From the NCBI GenBank assembly GCA_031270615.1, contig JAISXE010000401.1, forward strand, positions 1 through 6,688: a stretch of DNA of 6,688 nt, in the 5' to 3' direction. This document shows positions 1 to 4,996 of this stretch, piece after piece (within the stretch, counting starts at the first letter, position 1; each line of letters begins with the position of its first letter). This stretch comes from Spirochaetia bacterium (lineage in GTDB: Bacteria; Spirochaetota; Spirochaetia; DTKZ01). Both the position numbers and the translations under genes were made by a program. Under the pieces are notes generated by a model, which ran no database searches, was not told the origin of the DNA, and saw only the letters and a program-made list of their open reading frames with translations.

Positions 1-144
1 TTTGCCATTGTCGGTTTCAACACGAAAGGGAATCCGATTGAAGTGATGTACAACATCATCGACAGCGGAAGGGTCCAGGTTTTCCATGCGATGAAGGCCC
101 GTAAGGGCGTGATTGCCCAACTTGACAGACTGAATGGAGGCTAA
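1..144 (+). CDS. putative BrnT/DUF4258-like toxin, C-terminal part only
   Basis: This is an open frame from the first base of the window to a TAA at 142-144, giving 47 residues. The 5' end lies outside the window. The visible part begins FAIVGFNTKGNPIEVMYNI and later reads RVQVFHAMKARK. A small beta-sheet followed by an 'HAMxAR' type segment is what I know from BrnT-like or DUF4258-like toxin proteins (small RelE-fold-like RNases) encoded just before their antitoxin. The stop is one base before the start of the next small gene, and that gene's Shine-Dalgarno lies inside this frame, so the two are translationally coupled. The role as an RNA-cleaving toxin is inferred from this similarity and the pairing. 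It could be another small DUF of the same fold. The promoter and N-terminus are not visible. Confidence 0.6.
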   Translation, partial: FAIVGFNTKGNPIEVMYNIIDSGRVQVFHAMKARKGVIAQLDRLNGG

Positions 145-145
145 G

Positions 146-379
146 ATGGCATATATGACCGATGAAGAAGCGGACGCTCTGGACGAGGAACTGACCCGTA
201 CCATCCCCGAACTGGGACCAAACGGCCAGGGCTTTTTTTCCGGCAAGGGGTACCGGATAATCGCTGTGGACGAAGGCACCGCCCGTATCCTGAACGCGAA
301 AGCGCTGGCCACGCACCGCAGCCCCGGTGAACTGGTAGCGGAGATGGTCCGCGAACAACTGGCGTCGGCCACGGCATAG
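146..379 (+). CDS. putative antitoxin of the small TA pair
   Basis: This gene encodes 77 residues (MAYMTDEEADALDEELTR...). I chose the ATG at 146 because GGAGG at 136-140 sits five bases before it. The ATG at 134 overlaps that GGAGG, and the one at 155 is 14 bases away. The protein is acidic at its N-terminus (DEEADALDEE). It ends in a helical segment, THRSPGELVAEMVREQLA, that resembles the DNA-binding or dimerising helices of ribbon-helix-helix/CopG-like antitoxins. The preceding gene ends one base upstream, which is typical of a toxin-antitoxin operon in toxin-first order. Its likely role is to neutralise the upstream toxin and repress the operon. I recognise the 'MTDEEADALDE' type of opening as recurring next to such toxins, but I cannot assign a named family. 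The gene converges on the ATPase gene, with four bases between the two stop codons. Confidence 0.6.
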   Translation: MAYMTDEEADALDEELTRTIPELGPNGQGFFSGKGYRIIAVDEGTARILNAKALATHRSPGELVAEMVREQLASATA

Positions 380-383
380 GGCG

Positions 384-1772
384 CTAACTGTTCATCTGCG
401 CGAAACTCACAAGCCGCGCGCCTGTTTGGGCGGCCCGTTTTTTGCAGGCGGCGGTAAAGCCCGACTTTGAGAAAAGATACAGGAATTTGTTTTTATAGGG
501 GAATATCCCGCTGCGTTCCTCCAGGGTTTGCAGAATGCCTGCGGAAACCTGGGTGCCTGTCCATTTGCATTCGCCTATGATGGCCTCCCCGGAATCGGAG
601 AAGGCCAGTATGTCTATTTCGGTTTCCTGGCGGCGGGTTTTGTCGTTTCCCCACCAGCGGCCGGCCTGGATAAAGCTGAGGGGCAGTTTTTCCCGGCTGT
701 TCTCCCTCCACAGCCATTCCTTGCAGATATCCTCGAACACGCCGCCCATGAAGGCGGGTATCTGCGGCTGGATCCTGCGCCACGCCTCTCCGGCCATACC
801 GCGCTGGATCAGCGCGGTATGGCCGGGAATAAAGCGGTACCAAAAACGAAACATGCTGTCCGCGATTCTGTACAGGGTTTTCCTTCTGCTGTCGCCGGTA
901 ACCGGCTCTTCCTTGACGGCTATGCCCAGGGAAATAAGGTTCCGCAGGTAGACCGCCAGGGCGCTGGACTGGAGTCCGGTTCTGTCCGCGATTTCCGAGC
1001 TTTTCGTGCTGCCCGTGGCAATCGCTTTGATGACGGCGTTATACTGGGCCGGTTCGCGGACTTCCTGCTGGAGCAGGTTGAGCGGTTCCTCGAAGAGATT
1101 CGCGTTGGGGTCAAGAAAGTTTTTCCTGATGTTTTCGGCGGCAGGCCTGCCCGCGTCAAAAAACGCGAGGTATTGCGGCACGCCCCCCGTAACCGCATAG
1201 GCGAGCGCCTGCTCCTCGGGTTTCCAGCGCGGAAAAAACAGGCGCGTTTCAAAGTACCCAAAGGGTTGTATCTTGAACTGGGCGGTTCTTCTTCCGTACA
1301 GGGGGCTTTTGTATCCCAACACCTCGCCTTCCATAAACGACATGGACGAGCCGCACAGGATCAGCATAAGCCGGCTGTCCTTGAATTTCAGGTCAATCTG
1401 TTTTTGCAGAAGGGAAGAAAACCCCTGGTACGAGGCCGCCACATAGGGATACTCGTCAATCACGAATATGAGGCGTTTTGTTTTTGCCCTCTCATGCACC
1501 GCGTCCAGGGCGTCCTGAAAGCGCGCGTATACGGGGAAGGCCTCTCCCGCTTCGGGCGTTATGCCGAGGATGGCGCGGCTCATGCTCTCCAGGTTTTCCC
1601 TGGCGCTTGTTTCGGTTGCGGTGTAGTAGATGGCTTTTTTATTCCTGATGAACTCGCCGATAAGGGTTGTCTTGCCGACCCGCCGCCGCCCGTAGATGAC
1701 GGCGCACTCGAAAGCGCTGCCGGCGTACATCTGTTCAAGTTTCGCAAGCTCGCGGTCCCTTCCCAAAAACAT
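384..1772 (-). CDS. AAA+/STAND-type ATPase with C-terminal DUF234 nuclease-like domain
   Basis: This gene encodes a 462-residue protein of the prokaryotic 'archaeal ATPase plus DUF234' family (PF01637/PF03008). The ATG at 1770-1772 follows GGGAGG (plus-strand 1779-1784) at a six-base gap. Residues 1-20 hold the FLGRDREL motif. Walker A is G28-RRRVGKTT, and Walker B is LIFVIDE at 101-107. A sensor-like ILCGSS lies at 138-143. A winged-helix-like region spans roughly 245-295 (STKSSEIADRTGLQSSALAVY). The C-terminal domain from ~305 contains FRFWYRF, then E347 in VFEDIC, EID at 385-387 and ECK at 401-403. Together these fit a PD-(D/E)xK nuclease core. The length is typical of the family and no break is seen. 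The physiological role of the family is poorly known; a defence, toxin-like or mobile role is often suspected. Expression is probably set by the promoter and 15-bp repeats just upstream. The gene converges with the TA pair. Confidence 0.9.
   Translation of the reverse strand: MFLGRDRELAKLEQMYAGSAFECAVIYGRRRVGKTTLIGEFIRNKKAIYYTATETSARENLESMSRAILGITPEAGEAFPVYARFQDALDAVHERAKTKRLIFVIDEYPYVAASYQGFSSLLQKQIDLKFKDSRLMLILCGSSMSFMEGEVLGYKSPLYGRRTAQFKIQPFGYFETRLFFPRWKPEEQALAYAVTGGVPQYLAFFDAGRPAAENIRKNFLDPNANLFEEPLNLLQQEVREPAQYNAVIKAIATGSTKSSEIADRTGLQSSALAVYLRNLISLGIAVKEEPVTGDSRRKTLYRIADSMFRFWYRFIPGHTALIQRGMAGEAWRRIQPQIPAFMGGVFEDICKEWLWRENSREKLPLSFIQAGRWWGNDKTRRQETEIDILAFSDSGEAIIGECKWTGTQVSAGILQTLEERSGIFPYKNKFLYLFSKSGFTAACKKRAAQTGARLVSFAQMNS
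790..826. repeat. perfect 17-bp inverted repeat with 3-nt loop inside the ATPase gene
   Basis: The arms at 790-806 and 810-826 are exact reverse complements: ccggccataccgcgctg, then gat, then the complement. They lie wholly inside the ATPase coding sequence and encode about residues 316-328 (GHTALIQRGMAG). As far as I remember the family, its proteins have a segment of similar length here, so the hairpin does not look like an extra insertion in the protein. It would form a very stable mRNA hairpin or a DNA cruciform. Confidence 0.9.
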
Positions 1773-1789
1773 TTTTTGCCTCCCGAACT

Positions 1790-1834
1790 AAATCATACTT
1801 TACTAAACTATACTTTACTAAACTATACTTTACT
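1790..1834. repeat. three 15-bp tandem repeats in the ATPase promoter
   Basis: The unit aaactatactttact occurs twice exactly (1805-1819 and 1820-1834). It is preceded by one copy with a two-base change (aaatcatactttact, 1790-1804). The array sits between the ATPase Shine-Dalgarno site and its predicted -35 box. Each perfect unit carries a TATAGT (minus strand) that resembles a -10 box. The array could be a repeated operator for autoregulation, or a slippage-prone tract that changes promoter output through copy number. Both ideas are inference; only the repeat itself is seen. Confidence 0.9.
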
Positions 1835-1850
1835 TTATGTAAAAGATCAA
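1822..1850 (-). promoter_or_regulatory. predicted sigma-70-type promoter of the ATPase gene
   Basis: Reading the minus strand, TTGATC (plus 1845-1850) and TATAGT (plus 1822-1827) are separated by exactly 17 bases. They match the TTGACA/TATAAT consensus at 4 and 5 of 6 positions. The -10 falls inside the last 15-bp repeat, about 50 bases upstream of the ATPase start codon. A second TATAGT occurs one repeat further downstream but lacks a well-spaced -35. Confidence 0.5.
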
Positions 1851-2014
1851 TAGGCCGCGGCTCTGGGACAGGACAAAACTGGCTGCGGGTTAAGTGCTTC
1901 CCGCGCTATGTTTTTTCATTTCTCCCCGGTGCCCGTCCGTGCGCAGTCCGTGTTGTCCGTGGTAAATTTTTGCCTTTGTGTACTATGCGTTATTTAAGGA
2001 TAAGCTCTAAATAG
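1851..2014. other. non-coding divergent spacer with GTCCGTG repeats
   Basis: This is part of the 325-base gap between the divergent ATPase and copper genes (1773-2097). I see no credible gene here. It contains three copies of GTCCGTG (1935-1941, 1946-1952, 1955-1961), followed by ggtaaatttttgcctttgtg. That resembles a degenerate dispersed phrase I associate with intergenic DNA in many environmental bacteria. A weak hairpin, gcggg...cccgc (1885-1904), is followed a few bases later by a run of six T at 1911-1916, but no upstream rightward gene would use it as a terminator. Confidence 0.5.
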
Positions 2015-2043
2015 GTGCCAATATTTTTTTGAAAAATCATAAT
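2015..2043 (+). promoter_or_regulatory. candidate promoter of the copper cluster
   Basis: GTGCCA (2015-2020) and CATAAT (2038-2043) are separated by 17 bases and match the sigma-70 boxes at 4 and 5 of 6 positions, in an AT-rich stretch. The site lies about 55 bases before the first copper gene. A short dyad, cacaa-N12-ttgtg (2049-2053 and 2066-2070), lies just downstream, where a repressor could block initiation. I did not recognise a CsoR, CopY or CueR operator. Confidence 0.3.
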
Positions 2044-2097
2044 TTCGACACAATTCCATGCTATCTTGTGGCTTAAGCGAGGAGGAAAAAACCAGGT

Positions 2098-3966
2098 ATG
2101 CAGGCAAATGTGAAGTCAAGCTCATTCCATATCGGCGGCATGAGCTGCGTAAACTGCCAAAGCAGAATTGAAAAAAAACTGAAAAGCACCGTCGGCATTG
2201 AAGAGGCGTCGGTGAACTTCAGTACCGGCGCGGCTGTGGTTGCCTACAACGCCTCGGTAATTACTTTCCGCGAGATTGCGGCGCTTATCGACGGGCTGGG
2301 TTACAAGGTTTTGGACGCCACGGGCCGGAGGCGGATTTCGGAGACCATCGGCACGCTGGTGATAATTGTTTCGGTCTACATGCTTTTACGGGGATTCGCG
2401 GCCAGCACGCTTGGCTCCGCTTTCCCGCTTGCCGAAGCGGGCATGGGCCACGGGATGCTGTTTGTCATCGGCCTTGTTACCTCGGTCCACTGCGTGGCCA
2501 TGTGCGGGGGCATTAACCTTTCCCAATGCATCCCCGCCTCTGTCGGCGCGGCCGGCGCCGGGCCGGAACGCCGGCGGGCGCTGCTTCCTTCCGCGCTTTA
2601 TAACGCCGGGCGGGCTCTTTCCTATACGCTCGTGGGCGTTCTTGTGGGCGCGCTGGGCTCGGTGGTAAGCGTGTCGGGGCGCTTCCAGGGCCTGGTCCAG
2701 CTTGCCGCCGGGGTTTTTATGATGATCATGGGAATCAACATGCTCGGCATTTTCCCTTTTCTGCGCCGCCTGAATTTACGCATGCCGAAAATTTTCGCCC
2801 GGAAAATTGACGAACAAAAAGCGGGAAACAAAAACCCCCTGTTTGTGGGCCTTCTGAACGGGCTTATGCCCTGCGGCCCCTTGCAGGCCATGCAGCTTTA
2901 CGCCCTTTCCACGGGAAGCCCCATCGCCGGGGGAATTTCCATGTTCCTTTTCAGCATGGGTACGGTTCCCCTCATGTTCGGGCTGGGGGCCGTGGGTTCC
3001 CTGCTGTGCGCCGCGTCCAAAGGACGCGCGTTTGCCCGGCGGGTAATGCAGGTTGGGGCGATTCTTGTGACGGCGATGGGCATGAACATGCTGGGTTACG
3101 GCGCGAGCCTCTCCGGGTTTGATTTCGGTTTTGCCGATGAGGCCCTGGCCGCGATTAACCCCTTTGCCTCGCAGGCAAGCGCGGAGGGGGCCGGGGCCTT
3201 TGCGCCGACAATCGAAAACGGCGTTCAACTGGTCAACTCAAGCCTCAGCGGGGGCCGCTACCCCGCGATTACCGTGCGGAAGGGTATTCCGGTACGCTGG
3301 ACCATCAACGCGCCCGCGGGAAGCATCAACGGCTGCAACAACCGCATGGTTATCCGCGAATACGGCATTGAACACCGTTTTCGGCCGGGGGACAATGTTA
3401 TTGAGTTTACCCCCGCGCGGGCGGGCAGGTTTTCCTATTCCTGCTGGATGGGAATGATCCGCAGTTCCATTACGGTCGTGGAGGAGGGCCAAACCGCGGC
3501 TGACTCCGGCCAGCCCGATCTGCGGCCCTCCCCTGCGGGGGTGGCGATTCCCACGGACGCCGTCGTGCTGGCGGAAATCCGGGAAGACGGCTACCAGACG
3601 GTTAAAACCAGCCTGCGTGACGACGGCATTGACCCGGCGATCATCGTGGTCCAAAAGGAGATTCCCGTGTCCTGGCTCGTCAATAACGATTCCCTTGATC
3701 CGGGAAACAGCCGCCTTGTCTTTCCCCTGTATTACACGCGCATCGACATGAGGCGGGGATACAACGAAATCAATTTCATGCCCGCCGGGGATTTTGATTT
3801 TTCTACCGCCGACAATGTATTTTACGGTTATGTGAAAGCGGTGGACGACCTTTCCAAAGCCGATATTGAAGCGATAAAGGCGGAAGTCGCGGCATTTGAA
3901 ACTTTGATATATCCAGACGCGCATTTTGAATCGGCGTCCCGGGGCGGCGGCTGCTGCGCCCGGTGA
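2098..3966 (+). CDS. HMA - TauE/SafE (UreH_2-like) membrane protein - dual cupredoxin fusion
   Basis: This gene encodes 622 residues, with GAGGAGG at 2079-2085 twelve bases before the ATG. An HMA domain (about 7-72) has the Cu(I) motif GMSCVNC, with C17 and C20. Seven likely membrane helices follow (about 84-102, 117-139, 172-194, 197-221, 247-270, 276-303, 313-335). They carry the family hallmarks HCVAMCGG (131-138) and NGLMPCGP (254-261). Basic loops (ERRR at 157-160, RRLNLR at 223-228, KGRAFARR at 308-315) place the N-terminus in the cytosol and the C-terminus outside. A first cupredoxin-like domain spans ~370-462, with C413, H426, C449, M451 and M453 as possible ligands (SCWMGM). A second, ~486-585, has no Cys or His. 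The protein ends in Cys-Cys (619-620). It probably carries Cu(I) from the cytosolic HMA through the membrane to the outer domain. Direction and substrate are inferred. It is the first gene of the copper cluster. Confidence 0.9.
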   Translation: MQANVKSSSFHIGGMSCVNCQSRIEKKLKSTVGIEEASVNFSTGAAVVAYNASVITFREIAALIDGLGYKVLDATGRRRISETIGTLVIIVSVYMLLRGFAASTLGSAFPLAEAGMGHGMLFVIGLVTSVHCVAMCGGINLSQCIPASVGAAGAGPERRRALLPSALYNAGRALSYTLVGVLVGALGSVVSVSGRFQGLVQLAAGVFMMIMGINMLGIFPFLRRLNLRMPKIFARKIDEQKAGNKNPLFVGLLNGLMPCGPLQAMQLYALSTGSPIAGGISMFLFSMGTVPLMFGLGAVGSLLCAASKGRAFARRVMQVGAILVTAMGMNMLGYGASLSGFDFGFADEALAAINPFASQASAEGAGAFAPTIENGVQLVNSSLSGGRYPAITVRKGIPVRWTINAPAGSINGCNNRMVIREYGIEHRFRPGDNVIEFTPARAGRFSYSCWMGMIRSSITVVEEGQTAADSGQPDLRPSPAGVAIPTDAVVLAEIREDGYQTVKTSLRDDGIDPAIIVVQKEIPVSWLVNNDSLDPGNSRLVFPLYYTRIDMRRGYNEINFMPAGDFDFSTADNVFYGYVKAVDDLSKADIEAIKAEVAAFETLIYPDAHFESASRGGGCCAR

Positions 3967-3977
3967 TATTTTTTGCG

Positions 3978-4024
3978 GGGGCTGGCCGCGATTTGCTTCG
4001 CAAATCGTTGCTCGCCCATGCATC
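3978..4024. repeat. hairpin repeat element, copy 1
   Basis: This copy has ggggctggccgc (3978-3989), a hairpin with 8-bp arms (3989-3996 and 4000-4007, loop ttc), and then gctcgcccatgcatc (4010-4024). The same flanks at the same spacing surround a different but also self-complementary stem at 4808-4855. The element ends four bases before the Shine-Dalgarno site of the small membrane protein gene, so it could affect that gene's translation or transcript stability. No T-tract follows, so it is not a classic terminator. Confidence 0.75.
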
Positions 4025-4040
4025 GATGGAGGAAAAGCGC

Positions 4041-4145
4041 ATGGAATTCTTGCAGGTTCACTGGCATTGCATTGTTCCGGTAATCGCGATTGCGGTGGTG
4101 CTGTTTCTGCGCGGCCGGGGCAGGAAAAACGACACGGAGAAGTAA
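4041..4145 (+). CDS. 34-residue single-span membrane protein with HWHC motif
   Basis: GGAGG at 4028-4032 lies eight bases before the ATG at 4041, and the frame runs 34 codons to TAA at 4143-4145. The protein begins MEFLQVHWHC. It then has one hydrophobic helix (about residues 11-23, IVPVIAIAVVLFL) and a basic tail, RGRGRKNDTEK. The positive-inside rule puts the tail in the cytosol and H7, H9 and C10 at the outer membrane face, where they could bind a metal ion. The gene sits between the HMA/TauE/cupredoxin gene and the DUF2318 gene in the same direction, so it is probably co-transcribed and may be a small subunit or adaptor of the copper system. I do not recognise a family. The frame also extends upstream without a good start, but the Shine-Dalgarno fixes this one. 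Confidence 0.7.
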   Translation: MEFLQVHWHCIVPVIAIAVVLFLRGRGRKNDTEK

Positions 4146-4193
4146 CGCCGGTAGGGCGTTTATCAAACTTGGCACAGGAGTAACTGAAAAAAG

Positions 4194-4682
4194 ATGGAAA
4201 AAGGATATTGCAGGGGACACAGGGTTTTGGTTTTGGCAGCGCTCATGGCGTTTGCGGGCGGTCTTGCGTTTGCGCAAGACGCCCGGCAGAACATAATAAA
4301 ACCCGCGATTGCCGACCGGGATTTGGTGATTCAAACGGCGGAGGTGACGGAAAACGCCGTCTTTTATCCCGTTGATATCGAAGGCGTCCGGCTTGAGGTT
4401 CTGGCGGTAAGGGCGCCGGACGGGACCATACGCACGGCTTTTAATACCTGCCAGGTGTGCTACGGGTCGGGCCGGGGTTTTTACAAACAGCAGGGGACGG
4501 TGCTGGTCTGCCAGAACTGCGGCAACCGCTTCCGCATGAGCCAGATTGAAGTCCGTTCCGGCGGCTGTAACCCGATTCCGATTTTCGCCGCCAACAAGAA
4601 GGTGACGGCCACAACCATCACCATCCCGAAGGATTTCCTGAAAGCGACCCGGGACAAGTTCGCCAGGTGGCGGCGGGGTTAG
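4194..4682 (+). CDS. DUF2318 domain protein, secreted, with two CxxC pairs
   Basis: This gene encodes 162 residues, with AGGAG at 4176-4180 thirteen bases before the ATG. A signal peptide is clear: basic start (KGYCRGHR), hydrophobic core VLVLAALMAFAGGL, and AFA at 25-27 as a likely signal peptidase I site before Q28. The mature part carries the DUF2318 (PF10080) signature NTCQVCYGSGRGF (C86, C89), VCQNCGNRF (C106, C109) and GGCNPIPI (C125). In other bacteria, DUF2318 domains occur near iron/copper uptake genes such as those with FTR1 and P19, often fused to membrane segments. Here only the soluble domain is present. It is expected to sit outside the cytoplasmic membrane and bind a metal or take part in thiol redox chemistry. 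The exact chemistry is unknown. It lies between the small membrane protein and copA, in the same direction. Confidence 0.88.
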   Translation: MEKGYCRGHRVLVLAALMAFAGGLAFAQDARQNIIKPAIADRDLVIQTAEVTENAVFYPVDIEGVRLEVLAVRAPDGTIRTAFNTCQVCYGSGRGFYKQQGTVLVCQNCGNRFRMSQIEVRSGGCNPIPIFAANKKVTATTITIPKDFLKATRDKFARWRRG

Positions 4683-4779
4683 GGGGTAAAACCATAACCC
4701 CGGAACGCAGGGGCAAACCGGGCAAAGGCGATATGGTACTATGGACGAAGATAAGGATTAGCCACAGACAAGCAGCCGT

Positions 4780-4856
4780 GGATGCATGGGCAGCCCGTGG
4801 GGCGCAAGGGGCTGGGCGCAATCCTGAAAACAGGATTGCTGCTCGCCCATGCATCC
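4780..4856. repeat. hairpin repeat element, copy 2, with flanking 12-bp inverted repeat
   Basis: Outer arms ggatgcatgggc (4780-4791) and gcccatgcatcc (4845-4856) are perfect reverse complements. Inside lie a 6-bp stem, cagccc/gggctg (4791-4796 and 4809-4814, sharing one base with the outer arm), and a 9-bp stem, gcaatcctg/caggattgc (4818-4826 and 4831-4839, loop aaaa). The set could fold as a three-way junction. The right half matches copy 1 at 3978-4024 in its flanks (ggggctgg, gctcgcccatgcatc), but its stem sequence is different. Confidence 0.75.
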
Positions 4857-4922
4857 TGGATTGCAGGGGGTGCGAAGCACGCCCGCAGGGCCGGAGCGAC
4901 AGCGCAGCCCCGAAAAGCCCGG

Positions 4923-4941
4923 TTTTTTGCAAAGCAAAAAA
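4923..4941. repeat. 8-bp hairpin of A/T-rich arms
   Basis: The arms ttttttgc (4923-4930) and gcaaaaaa (4934-4941) are perfect reverse complements around an aaa loop. The stem is followed by tgcgctcattgat, which loosely resembles the 3' flank of the two larger hairpin elements, so it may be a decayed third copy. It could also act as a weak terminator or an mRNA structure before copA. Confidence 0.6.
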
Positions 4942-4996
4942 TGCGCTCATTGATTTTGGGAAAGACTTTAGGATAGACTATTCGTAAGGAGCAAGC

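Larger units (their letters stand above)
4683..4996. other. 314-base gene-free spacer made largely of hairpin repeats
   Basis: I see no credible gene between the DUF2318 stop and copA. The spacer holds a large inverted-repeat element (4780-4856), a short hairpin gtgc-gaa-gcac (4870-4880), a GC-rich stretch (4881-4920), and an 8-bp hairpin with A/T arms (4923-4941). The copA Shine-Dalgarno AAGGAG (4986-4991) is at the end. No convincing separate promoter for copA is visible, so readthrough from upstream remains possible. Confidence 0.7.

Noticed and set aside
134..379. Antitoxin start at the ATG of 134
   Set aside because: That ATG overlaps the GGAGG that serves the ATG at 146 and has no Shine-Dalgarno of its own.
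413..443. Possible terminator for the TA operon: gccgc...gcggc, then ccg and six T
   Set aside because: The stem is only 5 bp with a 12-nt loop, the T run does not directly follow the stem, and the bases are explained as the 3' coding end of the ATPase gene.
528..1853. Long plus-strand open frame (441 codons) opposite the ATPase gene
   Set aside because: It is antisense to a protein with clear Walker and DUF234 motifs. Its translation is low in recognisable motifs, and the GC-rich codon bias explains the lack of stops.
1885..1916. gcggg...cccgc hairpin followed by a T run
   Set aside because: It is a 5-bp stem with a long loop, seven bases separate the stem from the T run, and no rightward gene ends just upstream, so a terminator role has no context.
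2098..3966. DsbD-type thiol-disulfide transporter instead of a metal transporter
   Set aside because: The helix module is distantly related and has Cys in HCVAMCGG and MPCG. However, the fused HMA and cupredoxin domains and the neighbouring copA point to copper, and no thioredoxin-like domain is attached.
3978..4855. CRISPR array
   Set aside because: There are only two copies of a hairpin-bearing element, 830 bases apart, with a coding region between them. No regular spacers and no cas genes are present.
4950..4979. TTGATT-N18-TAGACT as a copA promoter
   Set aside because: It is a poor match, and transcription would start at about the Shine-Dalgarno site (4986-4991), leaving no room for the ribosome site in the transcript.
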